A stretch of 64,000 bases of DNA, taken from the NCBI GenBank assembly GCA_032718475.1, contig JAUCBJ010004314.1, positions 38,586 to 102,585 on the forward strand. Direction: 5' to 3'. The DNA comes from Nemertoderma westbladi (lineage: Eukaryota; Xenacoelomorpha; Nemertodermatida; Nemertodermatidae). The notes under the pieces are model-generated. The model was given only the letters and a program-made list of their open reading frames with translations, did not search any database and was not told where the DNA came from. Position numbers and translations under genes: made by a program. Each line of letters opens with the position of its first letter. Within the stretch, counting starts at the first letter, position 1. Below, piece by piece: positions 35,101-46,500 of the stretch.

Positions 35101-36296
35101 GTATGTTTCAGGCGTTAGAGGATGCTGGTTTCTTTTATACATTTACTGTATGTTTCAGGCGTTAGAGGATGCTGGCTTCTTTTATACATTTACTGTATGT
35201 TTCAGGCGTTAGAGGATGCTGGTTTCTTTTATACATTTAATGTATGTTTCAGGCGTTAGAGGATGCTGGTTTCTTTTATACATTTACTGTATGTTTCAGG
35301 CGTTAGAGGATGCTGGCTTCTTTTATACATTTACTGTATGTTTCAGGCGTTAGAGGATGCTGGTTTCTTTTATACATTTAATGTATGTTTCAGGCGTTAG
35401 AGGATGCTGGTTTCTTTTATACATTTACTGTATGTTTCAGGCGTTAGAGGAGGCTGGTTTCTTTATACATTTACTGTATGTTTCAGGCGTTAGAGGAGGC
35501 TGGTTTCTTTATACATTTACTGTATGTTTCAGGCGTTGGAGGATGCTGGTTTCTTTTATACATTTACTGTATGTTTCAGGCGTTAGAGGATGCTGGTTTC
35601 TTTTATACATTTAATGTATGTTTCAGGCGTTAGAGGATGCTGGTTTCTTTTATACATTTAATGTATGTTTCAGGCGTTAGAGGATGCTGGTTTCTTTTAT
35701 ACATTTACTGTATGTTTCAGGCGTTAGAGGAGGCTGGTTTCTTTATACATTTACTGTATGTTTCAGGCGTTGGAGGATGCTGGCTTCTTTTATACATTTA
35801 CTGTATGTTTCTGGCGTTAGAGGATGCTGGTTTCTTTATACATTTACTGTATGTTTCAGGCGTTAGAGGATGCTGGTTTCTTTTATACATTTACTGTATG
35901 TTTCAGGCGTTGGAGGATGCTGGCTTCTTTTATACATTTACTGTATGTTTCAGGCGTTAGAGGATGCTGGTTTCTTTTATACATTTAATGTATGTTTCAG
36001 GCGTTAGAGGATGCTGGTTTCTTTTATACATTTACTGTATGTTTCAGGCTTTAGAGGAGGCTGGTTTCTTTATACATTTACTGTATGTTTCAGGCGTTGG
36101 AGGATGCTGGTTTCTTTTATACATTTACTGTATGTTTCAGGCGTTAGAGGATGCTGGTTTCTTTTATACATTTACTGTATGTTTCAGAAGTTAGAGGATG
36201 CTGGTTTCTTTATACATTTACTGTATATTTCAGGCTTTGGAGGATGCTGGTTTCACATTTGCATCGCGCCACCTACTAAATCGACGAAATATATAG
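17043..36296 (+). CDS. Ependymin-related secreted protein, five exons (231 codons when joined)
   Basis: Exons 17043-17174, 19423-19630, 29538-29708, 33382-33503 and 36234-36296 join with consistent phases (0, 1, 1, 0) into one frame of 231 codons plus TAG, which is the normal size for ependymin-family proteins. The family is secreted, binds calcium and lipid, and acts in extracellular matrix and regeneration settings. The product begins with a signal peptide (NCYLIVVLFSLGLVVGG), then CCLPQQYEG, a hallmark C-x-P-xx-(F/Y/W)-EG start. Family-like elements follow: GIYSVD, CAISPL, RCIP, YYYGSMN, NCSLVSE and VFDIPPQC. Candidate glycosylation sites are NCS (exon 3) and NTT (exon 4). Intron lengths are about 2.2, 9.9, 3.7 and 2.7 kb, and introns 2-4 are dominated by tandem repeats. 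The last exon is the least certain because dozens of acceptor copies precede it. Confidence 0.82.
17281..17906. other. Intron 1, left part
   Basis: Contains a CTTGTCTTGTCCGTCCGTC simple stretch near 17378-17396 and a segment around 17686-17740 (AACTCAGCCAAATCTTAATG) that reads like a dispersed invertebrate repeat. No exon is supported. Confidence 0.4.
17907..18584. mobile_element. piggyBac-type nonautonomous element in intron 1
   Basis: Perfect 14-bp inverted ends CCCTTTGCATACCG (17907-17920 and, inverted, 18571-18584) are flanked on both sides by TTAA (17903-17906 and 18585-18588), the diagnostic piggyBac target. Subterminal copies of GGCTCATACGGGTG occur near 17982, 18515 and 18552. The 678-bp interior encodes no transposase, so it is a MITE-like derivative that needs a partner element. 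Confidence 0.9.
18589..19422. other. Intron 1, right part, with a 20-base G tract
   Basis: Unique intronic DNA. A run of 20 G residues lies at 19125-19144. The intron ends in TTGTTTCAG at 19422. No gene was recognised. Confidence 0.6.
19423..19630 (+). CDS. Exon 2 of the ependymin-related gene
   Basis: Acceptor TATTTGTTTCAG at 19411-19422, donor CCAG/GTTAGG at 19631. The 208 bases encode GSETLIYGIYSVD, a conserved-looking middle with NGKPSG, and two family cysteines in KKKCAISP and RCIP. It ends in phase 1. The frame hits a stop directly after the donor, as expected for an intron. Confidence 0.85.
19885..20002. repeat. Imperfect inverted repeat (hairpin), intron 2
   Basis: 19885-19932 and 19953-20002 are inverted copies of about 48-50 bases with a 20-base loop. 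Shared words include CTATTTTAATTATTCACGT and ACTGGT(T/C)GGTGTAC. It abuts the truncated end of LINE E. It could be a small fold-back element or a rearrangement scar. Confidence 0.6.
20003..20520 (-). mobile_element. LINE E: internally deleted LINE fragment
   Basis: On the minus strand it begins in the polymerase linker (MYRTTRVPQEMKTNK, then VPVPKKGNLT) and jumps at about 20405 directly to the post-polymerase segment (GFPGFGSH region, then TPLWESMLGS), losing the catalytic core. It then continues through the C-terminal segment (NRFRFAGHCF, LVLWHPH). It is truncated at both ends and is the same family as LINE B. Confidence 0.75.
20526..20712. repeat. 30-bp minisatellite (about six copies)
   Basis: Six diverged copies of a unit around CACTCACTACTGGTTGAACA with TTTCCAGCTA spacers. 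It lies exactly between LINE E and the 3' end of LINE D, so it may derive from a LINE tail. Confidence 0.75.
20713..21255 (-). mobile_element. LINE D: 3' part of a LINE of the B family
   Basis: 20713-20786 matches the 3' untranslated end of LINE B (reverse complement of 8585-8655). A (CTA)n run at 20788-20799 and the polymerase C-terminal remains follow (MTFLRRLLTGTGLQ, then DRELWRCNF on the minus strand). The match can be followed to about 21255. Internal deletions are present. Confidence 0.7.
21524..21774 (-). mobile_element. tRNA-derived SINE with target duplication
   Basis: The minus strand carries a tRNA-like head with an A box (TGGTCTAGTGG) and B box (GGTTCGATCCC) at about 21700-21770, followed by a 160-base unrelated body. 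Direct repeats CAAATCCCATAT flank it at 21512-21523 and 21775-21786, giving a 251-bp insertion. There is no poly(A) tail. The head lacks a complete tRNA fold, so it is not a tRNA gene. A third CAAATCCCATAT at 21822 is local. Confidence 0.8.
21787..22060. other. Intron 2 between SINE and minisatellite
   Basis: AT-rich intronic DNA with short repeated words (ATAAATATATCATAAATAT) and no recognised feature. Confidence 0.5.
22061..29296. repeat. AT-rich 28-bp minisatellite in intron 2 (~7.2 kb, ~258 copies)
   Basis: Units of 27-29 bp consist of TTTCCTACTTTAATTTGAAT followed by C and a T run of 6-9. Variants such as TAATTTTCATTTTTAA, TACGTTATGTTG and TTTATACTTAAATTTG recur in order. TAATTTTCAT occurs at 23661, 24155, 24620, 25142, 25606, 26524, 27046 and 27511, with steps of about 465, 494 and 522. 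Blocks also repeat at 1904-1905 bp (24620 to 26524, 25142 to 27046, 25606 to 27511). One strand is almost pyrimidine-only over long stretches of each unit. No coding capacity. Confidence 0.95.
29538..29708 (+). CDS. Exon 3 of the ependymin-related gene
   Basis: Acceptor TTTTTTTATAG at 29537, donor GAAG/GTACTG at 29709. The 171 bases run from phase 1 to phase 1. It encodes AKAVHQGSYYYGSMN, a WSFDL strand, and DNCSLVSE with a family cysteine and an NCS glycosylation sequon. Confidence 0.85.
29788..29853. repeat. 33-bp direct duplication
   Basis: Two exact adjacent copies of a 33-base unit starting CAAACTAACTTAAGGTCAAT, just before the 25-bp array of intron 3. Confidence 0.9.
29878..32690. repeat. 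25-bp minisatellite in intron 3 (~2.8 kb, ~110 copies)
   Basis: Units of about 25 bp read CTAGCACTTTATAGGATTAT plus ATCAT, ATAAT or GTAGT. Shortened units (AGAATTAATCTAGC) recur at intervals, so blocks of several units have been duplicated together. No coding capacity. Confidence 0.95.
32691..33381. other. Intron 3, unique part before exon 4
   Basis: AT-rich unique DNA. AAGTTAGTTAGA occurs twice near 32917 and 32949. It ends in TTTTTAATTGTAG at 33381. No gene was recognised. Confidence 0.5.
33382..33503 (+). CDS. Exon 4 of the ependymin-related gene
   Basis: Acceptor TTAATTGTAG at 33381, donor AAG/GTGAGT at 33504, a strong consensus. It encodes AKGFATVGLLNTTLSIRD and the C-terminal family motif VFDIPPQC, ending EFDSNK in phase 0. 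The NTT is a possible glycosylation site. Confidence 0.87.
33947..36233 (+). repeat. 46/47-bp array of repeated 3' splice sites, intron 4
   Basis: About 49 tandem units. Each consists of 21 bases equal to the start of the last exon (GCGTTAGAGGATGCTGGTTTC) joined to about 25 bases of intron end (TTTATACATTTACTGTATGT then TTCAG). Every unit therefore presents a pyrimidine-rich acceptor in the same phase as exon 5. About four units have CTG in place of CAG (near 34312, 34780, 35063 and 35812) and lack the AG, and one has TAG (near 34500). Units differ mainly by CTTTATAC versus CTTTTATAC and by GATGC versus GAGGC. The 76-121-codon frames through it come from the repeat. Confidence 0.9.
36234..36296 (+). 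CDS. Exon 5 (terminal) of the ependymin-related gene
   Basis: After the last acceptor (TATATTTCAG at 36233) the exon reads ALEDAGFTFASRHLLNRRNI and TAG. It is the only copy in which the repeated 21 bases run into non-repeat sequence, and its phase 0 fits exon 4, so it is the best candidate for the original last exon. Using an upstream copy would give ALEDAGF plus a different tail. Confidence 0.65.
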   Translation, partial: ALEDAGFTFASRHLLNRRNI

Positions 36297-36485
36297 AATT
36301 TCGAAATATATCTTATCAACGGACTAAATTATGTTTTAATATTACTATTAGTCTAAACGTAATTAATTTTAATTAATGTCATGTTATATTGCTGTGTATG
36401 CTGCAGTCTGTTGTATGCGGTCCACGTATAATTGTGAAGTTGTCGGATATTTTACTTCGTAGTGTTGGCCTATTGATTTATGTAC
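36297..36485. other. 3' flank or UTR of the ependymin-related gene
   Basis: AT-rich with TAATTAATTTTAATTAAT near 36360. No AATAAA is seen here. The first clear one downstream is at 37295-37300. Confidence 0.4.
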
Positions 36486-37040
36486 AGTATCCTTATGCCT
36501 GTACCTTATACCTGTACCTTATACCTGTACCTTATACCTGTACCTTATACCTGTACCTTATACCTGTGCCTTATACCTGTACCTTATACCTGTACCTGTA
36601 CCTTATACCTGTACCTTATACCTGTACCTGTACCTTATACCTGTACCTTATACCTGTACCTGTACCTTATACCTGTACCTGTACCTTATACCTGTACCTG
36701 TACCTTATACCTGTACCTTATACCTGTACCTTATACCTGTACCTTATACCTGTACCTTATACCTGTACCTTATACCTGTACCTTATACCTGTACCTTATG
36801 CCTGTACCTTATACCTGTACCTTATACCTGTACCTTATGCCTGTACCTTATACCTGTACATTATGCCTGTACCTTATACCTGTACCTTATACCTGTACCT
36901 TATGCCTGTACCTTATACCTGTACCTTATACCTGTACCTTATACCTGTACCTTATACCTGTACCTTATACCTGTACCTTATACCTGTACATTATACCTGT
37001 ACCTTATACATGTACCCTATGCCTTTATCTTATACCTGTA
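36486..37040. repeat. 12-bp repeat with 6-bp half-unit insertions
   Basis: About 45 copies of CTGTACCTTATA. Extra CTGTAC half-units occur between about 36590 and 36715. Long frames (about 204-221 codons of YLIPVPYTCT type) exist in two frames because 12 and 6 are multiples of three. There is no sign of a start region or splice context, so I treat it as noncoding, possibly part of the 3' UTR. Confidence 0.93.
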
Positions 37041-37576
37041 ATTGTTATTATTAATTTAAAAAAATTGTTTGAATTACAGATCCAATATGTCTAATATTTA
37101 TTATTGAAACCAACACAATCAAATGAAACGTGTTAATTTTAAATGATGTGATCTTTATACTTACCGAGTAGGCCCTACAATTAGTGCTATTGTATCTTGG
37201 TGCTATTAATTTGTGTTATTTTAATTAATTTATTCTCACGTTGTCAATTTTACCAATAATAGCCACCGGGGCGTAAGCCGGACCTTGAAATTGAAATAAA
37301 CTTGAGTTATTTGTGCACTGCGATAGATCAAATACATTGTTGTAAAAGTTGGAGTTCAAAAAAGCGGCGGCAAATCGCTAGACGATGATGCAAAAGGCAG
37401 CCAAAAATAAATTGTGGACAGCGGAAGCTGCGGGGAAGCCAGATACGTACGTATGTATGCATTAGGAATGCACAATGCATGTATATATCAACATATCACA
37501 GATTCAATGAAAACAATTACCGGCTTGTAATAATCAGCTTAGTTTCTTTATTACTGTAACAATTAATACCGAAAAC
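37041..37576. other. Unique DNA between two repeat arrays, with AATAAA
   Basis: AATAAA at 37295-37300 in TTGAAATTGAAATAAACTTG could be the polyadenylation signal of the ependymin-related gene, which would place the 12-bp repeat in its 3' UTR. Otherwise nothing was recognised. Confidence 0.35.
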
Positions 37577-40500
37577 AACCCATTCCATTCACCCAGGGGG
37601 GTTTAGGGTACACACTGACGGTACAGCCAACGTGTTGAACAACCATTCCATTCACCCGGGGGGTTTAGGGTACACTGACGGTACAGCCAACGTGTTGAAC
37701 AACCATTCCATTCGCGCAGGGGGTTTAGGGTACACTGGTACAGCCAACGTGTTGAACAACCATTCCATTCGCCCAGGGGGTTTAGGGTACACTGGTACAG
37801 CCAACGTGTTGAACAACCATTCCATTCACCCAGGGGGTTTAGGGTACACTGGTACAGCCAACGTGTTGAACAACCATTCCATTCACCCAGGGGGTTTAGG
37901 GTACTGTACACTGGTACTGCCAACGTGTTGAACAACCATTCCATTCGCGCAGGGGGTTTAGGGTACTGTACACTGGTACAGCCAACGTGTTGAACAACCA
38001 TTCCATTCGCCCAGGGGGTTTAGGGTACACTGGTACAGCCAACGTGTTGAACAACCATTCCATTCACCCAGGGGGTTTAGGGTACACTGGTACAGCCAAC
38101 GTGTTGAACAACCATTCCATTCACGCAGGGGGTTTAGGGTACACTGGTACAGCCAACGTGTTGAACAACCATTCCATTCACCCAGGGGGTTTAGGGTACA
38201 CTGGTACAGCCAACGTGTTGAACAACCATTCCATTCACCCGGGGAGTTTAGGGTACTGTACACTGGTACAGCCAACGTGTTGAACAACCATTCCATTCAC
38301 CCAGGGGGTTTAGGGTACTGTACACTGGTACAGCCAACGTGTTGAACAACCATTCCATTCACCCAGGGGGTTTAGGGTACTGTACACTGGTACATACAGC
38401 CAACGTGATGAACAACCATTCCATTCACCCCGAGGGGTTTAGGGTACTGTACACTGGTACAGCCAAAGTGTTGAACAACCATTCCATTCACCCAGGGGGT
38501 TTAGGGTACGCTGGTACAGCCAACGTGATGAACAACCATTCCATTCACCCAGGGGGTTTAGGGTACTGTACACTGGTACTGCCAACGTGTTGAACAACCA
38601 TTCCATTCACCCAGGGGGTTTAGGGTACACTGGTACAGCCAACGTGTTGAACAACCATTCCATTCACCCGGGGAGTTTAGGGTACTGTACACTGGTACAA
38701 CCAACGTGTTGAACAACCATTCCATTCACCCAGGGGGTTTAGGGTACACTGGTACAGCCAACGTGTTGAACAAACATTCCATTCACCCGGTGAGTTTAGG
38801 GTACTGTACACTGGTACAACCAACGTGTTGAACAACCATTCCATTCACCCAGGGGGTTTAGGGTACTGTACACTGGTACAGCCAACGTTTTGAACAACCA
38901 TTCCATTCACCCAGTGGGGTTTAGGGTACACTGGTACAGCCAACGTGTTGAACAACCATTCCATTCACCCAGGGGGTTTAGGGTACTGTACACTGGTACA
39001 GCCAACGTTTTGAACAACCATTCCATTCACCCAGGGGGTTTAGGGTACACTGGGACAGCCAACGTGTTGAACAACCATTCCATTCACCCAGGGGGGTTTA
39101 GGGTACACTGGTACAGCCAACGTGTTGAACAACCATTCCATTCACCCAGGGGGTTTAGGGTACACTGGTACAGCCAACGTGTTGAACAACCATTCCATTC
39201 ACCCGGGGAGTTTAGGGTACTGTACACTGGTACAGCCAACGTGTTGAACAACCATTCCATTCACCCAGGGGGTTTAGGGTACTGTACACTGGTACAGCCA
39301 ACGTGTTGAACAACCATTCCATTCACCCAGGGGGTTTAGGGTACTGTACACTGGTACAGCCAACGTGATGAACAACCATTCCATTCACCCCGAGGGGTTT
39401 AGGGTACTGTACACTGGTACAGCCAAAGTGTTGAACAACCATTCCATTCACCCAGGGGGTTTAGGGTACGCTGGTACAGCCAACGTGATGAACAACCATT
39501 CCATTCACCCAGGGGGTTTAGGGTACTGTACACTGGTACAGCCAACGTGTTGAACAACCATTCCATTCACCCAGGGGGTTTAGGGTACACTGGTACAGCC
39601 AACGTGTTGAACAACCATTCCATTCACCCGGGGAGTTTAGGGTACTGTACACTGGTACAACCAACGTGTTGAACAACCATTCCCTTCACCCAGGGGGTTT
39701 AGGGTACACTGGTACAGCCAACGTGTTGAACAAACATTCCATTCACCCGGTGAGTTTAGGGTACTGTACACTGGTACAACCAACGTGTTGAACAACCATT
39801 CCATTCACCCAGGGGGTTTAGGGTACTGTACACTGGTACAGCCAACGTTTTGAACAACCATTCCATTCACCCAGTGGGGTTTAGGGTACACTGGTACAGC
39901 CAACGTGTTGAACAACCATTCCATTCACCCAGGGGGTTTAGGGTACTGTACACTGGTACAGCCAACGTTTTGAACAACCATTCCATTCACCCAGGGGGTT
40001 TAGGGTACACTGGGACAGCCAACGTGTTGAACAACCATTCCATTCACCCAGGGGGGTTTAGGGTACACTGGTACAGCCAACGTGTTGAACAACCATTCCA
40101 TTCACCCAGGGGGTTTAGGGTACACTGGTACAGCCAACGTGTTGAACAACCATTCCATTCACGCAGGGGGTTTAGGGTACACTGGTACAGCCAACGTGTT
40201 GAACAACCATTCCATTCACTCAGGGGGTTTAGGGTACACTGGTACAGCCAACGTGTTGAACAACCATTCCATTCACGCAGGGGGTTTAGGGTACACTGGT
40301 ACAGCCATCGTGTTGAACAACCATTCCATTCACCCAGGGGGTTTAGGGTACACTGGTACAGCCAACGTGTTGAACAACCACTCCATTCACCCAGGGGGTT
40401 TAGGGTACACTGGTACAGCCAACGTGTTGAACAACCATTCTATTCACCCAGGGGGTTTAGGGTACTGTACACTGGTACAGCCAACGTGTTGAACAACCAT

Positions 40501-43500
40501 TCCATTCACCCAGAGGGGTTTAGGGTACTGTACACTGGTACAGCCAAAGTGTTGAACAACCATTCCATTCACCCAGGGGGTTTAGGGTACGCTGGTACAG
40601 CCAACGTGATGAACAACCATTCCATTCACCCGGGGGGTTTAGGGTACTGTACACTGGTACAGCCAACGTGTTGAACAACCATTCCATTCACCCAGGGGGT
40701 TTAGGGTACACTGGTACAGCCAACGTGTTCACCCAGGGGGTTTAGGGTACACTGGGACAGCCAACGTGTTGAACAACCATTGCATTCACCCAGGGAGGTT
40801 TAGGGTACACTGGGACAGCCAACGTTTTGAACAACCATTCCATTCACCCGGGGGGTTTAGGGTACTGTACACTGGTACAGCCAACGTGTTGAACAACCAT
40901 TCCATTCACCCAGGGGGTTTAGGGTACACTGGGACAGCCAACGTGTTGAACAACCATTCCATTCACCCAGTGGGGTTTAGGGTACCCTGGGACAGCCAAC
41001 GTGTTGAACAACCATTCCATTCACCGAGGGGGGTTTAGGGTACACTGGTACAGCCAACGTGTTGAACAACCATTACATTCACCCAGGGGGTTTAGGGTAC
41101 TGTACACCGGTACAGCCAACGTGTTGAACAACCATTCCATTCACCCAGGGGGTTTAGGGTACTGTACACTGGTACCGCCAACGTGTTGAACAACCATTCC
41201 ATTCACCCGGGCGGTTTAGGGTACTTTACACTGGTACAGCCAACGTGTTGAACAACCATTCCATTCACCCGGGGAGTTTAGGGTACACTGACAGTACAGC
41301 CAACGTGTTGAACAACCATTCCATTCACTCAGGGGGTTTAGGGTACACTGGTACAGCCAACGTGTTGAACAACCATTCCATTCACGCAGGGGGTATAGGG
41401 TACACTGGTACAGCCAACGTGTTGAACAACCATTCCATTCACTCAGGGGGTTTAGGGTACACTGGTACAGCCAACGTGTTGAACAACCATTCCATTCACC
41501 CAGGGGGTTTAGGGTACACTGGTACAGCCATCGTGTTGAACAACCATTCCATTCACCCAGGGGGTTTAGGGTACACTGGTACAGCCAACGTGTTGAACAA
41601 CCATTCCATTCACCCAGGGGGTTTAGGGTACACTGGTACAGCCAACGTGTTGAACAACCATTCCATTCACCCAGGGGGTTTAGTGTACTGTACACTGGTA
41701 CAGCCAACGTGTTGAACAACCATTCCATTCACCCAGAGGGGTTTAGGGTACTGTACACTGGTACAGCCAAATTGTTGAACATCCATTCCATTCACCCAGG
41801 GGGTTTAGGGTACGCTGGTACAGCCAACGTGATGAACAACCATTCCATTCACCCAGGGGGTTTAGGGTACTGTACACTGGTACAGCCAACGTGTTGAACA
41901 ACCATTACATTCACCCAGGGGGTTTAGGGTACTGTACACCGGTACAGCCAACGTGTTGAACAACCATTCCATTCACCCAGGGGGTTTAGGGTACTGTACA
42001 CTGGTACCGCCAACGTGTTGAACAACCATTCCATTCACCCGGGGGGTTTAGGGTACTTTACACTGGTACAGCCAACGTGTTGAACAACCATTCCATTCAC
42101 CCGGGGAGTTTAGGGTACACTGACAGTACAGCCAACGTGTTGAACAACCATTCCATTCACTCAGGGGGTTTAGGGTACACTGGTACAGCCAACGTGTTGA
42201 ACAACCATTCCATTCACCCAGGGGGTTTAGGGTACACTGGTACAGCCAACGTGTTGAACAACCATTCTATTCACCCAGGGGGTTTAGGGTACTGTACACT
42301 GGTACAGCCAACGTGTTGAACAACCATTCCATTCACGCAGGGGGTTTAGGGTACACTGGTACAGCCAACGTGTTGAACAACCATTCCATTCACTCAGGGG
42401 GTTTAGGGTACACTGGTACAGCCAACGTGTTGAACAACCATTCCATTCACGCAGGGGGTTTAGGGTACACTGGTACAGCCAACGTGTTGAACAACCATTC
42501 CATTCACCCAGGGGGTTTAGGGTACACTGGTACAGCCAACGTGTTGAACAACCATTCCATTCACCCGGGGAGTTTAGGGTACTGTACACTGGTACAACCA
42601 ACGTGTTGAACAACCATTCCATTCACCCAGGGGGTTTAGGGTACACTGGTACAGCCAACGTGTTGAACAAACATTCCATTCACCCGGTGAGTTTAGGGTA
42701 CTGTACACTGGTACAACCAACGTGTTGAACAACCATTCCATTCACCCAGGGGGTTTAGGGTACTGTACACTGGTACAGCCAACGTTTTGAACAACCATTC
42801 CATTCACCCAGTGGGGTTTAGGGTACACTGGTACAGCCAACGTGTTGAACAACCATTCCATTCACCCAGGGGGTTTAGGGTACTGTACACTGGTACAGCC
42901 AACGTTTTGAACAACCATTCCATTCACCCAGGGGGTTTAGGGTACACTGGGACAGCCAATGTGTTGAACAACCATTCCATTCACCCAGGGGGGTTTAGGG
43001 TACACTGGTACAGCCAACGTGTTGAACAACCATTCCATTCACCCAGGGGGTTTAGGGTACACTGGTACAGCCAACGTGTTGAACAACCATTCCATTCACC
43101 CGGGGAGTTTAGGGTACTGTACACTGGTACAGCCAACGTGTTGAACAACCATTCCATTCACCCAGGGGGTTTAGGGTACTGTACACTGGTACAGCCAACG
43201 TGTTGAACAACCATTCCATTCACCCAGGGGGTTTAGGGTACTGTACACTGGTACAGCCAACGTGATGAACAACCATTCCATTCACCCCGAGGGGTTTAGG
43301 GTACTGTACACTGGTACAGCCAAAGTGTTGAACAACCATTCCATTCACCCAGGGGGTTTAGGGTACGCTGGTACAGCCAACGTGATGAACAACCATTCCA
43401 TTCACCCAGGGGGTTTAGGGTACTGTACACTGGTACAGCCAACGTGTTGAACAACCATTCCATTCACCCAGGGGGTTTAGGGTACACTGGTACAGCCAAC

Positions 43501-46500
43501 GTGTTGAACAACCATTCCATTCACCCGGGGAGTTTAGGGTACTGTACACTGGTACAACCAACGTGTTGAACAACCATTCCCTTCACCCAGGGGGTTTAGG
43601 GTACACAGGGACAGCCAACGTGTTGAACAAACATTCCATTCACCCGGTGAGTTTAGGGTACTGTACACTGGTACAACCAACGTGTTGAACAACCATTCCA
43701 TTCACCCAGGGGGTTTAGGGTACTGTACACTGGTACAGCCAACGTTTTGAACAACCATTCCATTCACCCAGTGGGGTTTAGGGTACACTGGTACAGCCAA
43801 CGTGTTGAACAACCATTCCATTCACCCAGGGGGTTTAGGATACTGTACACTGGTACAGCCAACGTTTTGAACAACCATTCCATTCACCCAGGGGGTTTAG
43901 GGTACACTGGGACAGCCAACGTGTTGAACAACCATTCCATTCACCCAGGGGGGTTTAGGGTACACTGGTACAGCCAACGTGTTGAACAACCATTCCATTC
44001 ACCCAGGGGGTTTAGGGTACACTGGTACAGCCAACGTGTTGAACAACCATTCCATTCACGCAGGGGGTTTAGGGTACACTGGTACAGCCAACGTGTTGAA
44101 CAACCATTCCATTCACTCAGGGGGTTTAGGGTACACTGGTACAGCCAACGTGTTGAACAACCATTCCATTCACGCAGGGGGTTTAGGGTACACTGGTACA
44201 GCCATCGTGTTGAACAACCATTCCATTCACCCAGGGGGTTTAGGGTACACTGGTACAGCCAACGTGTTGAACAACCATTCCATTCACCCAGGGGGTTTAG
44301 GGTACACTGGTACAGCCAACGTGTTGAACAACCATTCTATTCACCCAGGGGGTTTAGGGTACAGTACACTGGTAGAGCCAACGTGTTGAACAACCATTCC
44401 ATTCACCCAGAGGGGTTTAGGGTACTGTACACTGGTACAGCCAAAGTGTTGAACAACCATTCCATTCACCCAGGGGGTTTAGGGTACGCTGGTACAGCCA
44501 ACGTGATGAACAACCATTCCATTCACCCGGGGGGTTTAGGGTACTGTACACTGGTACAGCCAACGTGTTGAACAACCATTCCATTCACCCAGGGGGTTTA
44601 GGGTACACTGGTACAGCCAACGTGTTCACCCAGGGGGTTTAGGGTACACTGGGACAGCCAACGTGTTGAACAACCATTGCATTCACCCAGGGAGGTTTAG
44701 GGTACACTGGGACAGCCAACGTTTTGAACAACCATTCCATTCACCCGGGGGGTTTAGGGTACTGTACACTGGTACAGCCAACGTGTTGAACAACCATTCC
44801 ATTCACCCAGGGGGTTTAGGGTACCCTGGGACAGCCAACGTTTTGAACAACCATTCCATTCACCCAGTGGGGTTTAGGGTACACTGGTACAGCCAACGTG
44901 TTGAACAACCATTCCATTCACCCAGGGGGTTTAGGGTACTGTACACTGGTACAGCCAACGTTTTGAACAACCATTCCATTCACCCAGGGGGTTTAGGGTA
45001 CACTGGGACAGCCAACGTGTTGAACAACCATTCCATTCACCCAGGGGGGTTTAGGGTACACTGGTACAGCCAACGTGTTGAACAACCATTCCATTCACCC
45101 AGGGGGTTTAGGGTACACTGGTACAGCCAACGTGTTGAACAACCATTCCATTCACGCAGGGGGTTTAGGGTACACTGGTACAGCCAACGTGTTGAACAAC
45201 CATTCCATTCACTCAGGGGGTTTAGGGTACACTGGTACAGCCAACGTGTTGAACAACCATTCCATTCACGCAGGGGGTTTAGGGTACACTGGTACAGCCA
45301 TCGTGTTGAACAACCATTCCATTCACCCAGGGGGTTTAGGGTACACTGGTACAGCCAACGTGTTGAACAACCATTCCATTCACCCAGGGGGTTTAGGGTA
45401 CACTGGTACAGCCAACGTGTTGAACAACCATTCTATTCACCCAGGGGGTTTAGGGTACTGTACACTGGTACAGCCAACGTGTTGAACAACCATTCCATTC
45501 ACCCAGAGGGGTTTAGGGTACTGTACACTGGTACAGCCAAAGTGTTGAACAACCATTCCATTCACCCAGGGGGTTTAGGGTACGCTGGTACAGCCAACGT
45601 GATGAACAACCATTCCATTCACCCGGGGGGTTTAGGGTACTGTACACTGGTACAGCCAACGTGTTGAACAACCATTCCATTCACCCAGGGGGTTTAGGGT
45701 ACACTGGTACAGCCAACGTGTTCACCCAGGGGGTTTAGGGTACACTGGGACAGCCAACGTGTTGAACAACCATTGCATTCACCCAGGGAGGTTTAGGGTA
45801 CACTGGGACAGCCAACGTTTTGAACAACCATTCCATTCACCCGGGGGGTTTAGGGTACTGTACACTGGTACAGCCAACGTGTTGAACAACCATTCCATTC
45901 ACCCAGGGGGTTTAGGGTACACTGGGATAGCCAACGTGTTGAACAACCATTCCATTCACCCAGTGGGGTTTAGGGTACACTGGGACAGCCAACGTGTTGA
46001 ACAACCATTCCATTCACCGAGGGGGTTTAGGGTACTGTACACCGGTACAGCCAACGTGTTGAACAACCATTCCATTCACCCAGGGGGTTTAGGGTACTGT
46101 ACACTGGTACCGCCAACGTGTTGAACAACCATTCCATTCACCCGGGGGGTTTAGGGTACTTTACACTGGTACAGCCAACGTGTTGAACAACCATTCCATT
46201 CACCCGGGGAGTTTAGGGTACACTGACAGTACAGCCAACGTGTTGAACAACCATTCCATTCACTCAGAGGGTTTAGGGTACACTGGTACAGCCAACGTGT
46301 TGAACAACCATTCCATTCACGCAGGGGGTATAGGGTACACTGGTACAGCCAACGTGTTGAACAACCATTCCATTCACTCAGGGGGTTTAGGGTACACTGG
46401 TACAGCCAACGTGTTGAACAACCATTCCATTCACCCAGGGGGTTTAGGGTACTCTGGTACAGCCATCGTGTTGAACAACCATTCCATTCACCCAGGGGGT

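Noticed and set aside
36389-37094. 204- and 221-codon frames of the YLIPVPYTCT type
   Set aside because: 12-bp and 6-bp repeats keep any stop-free frame open. Two frames are open over the same bases and neither has supporting features.
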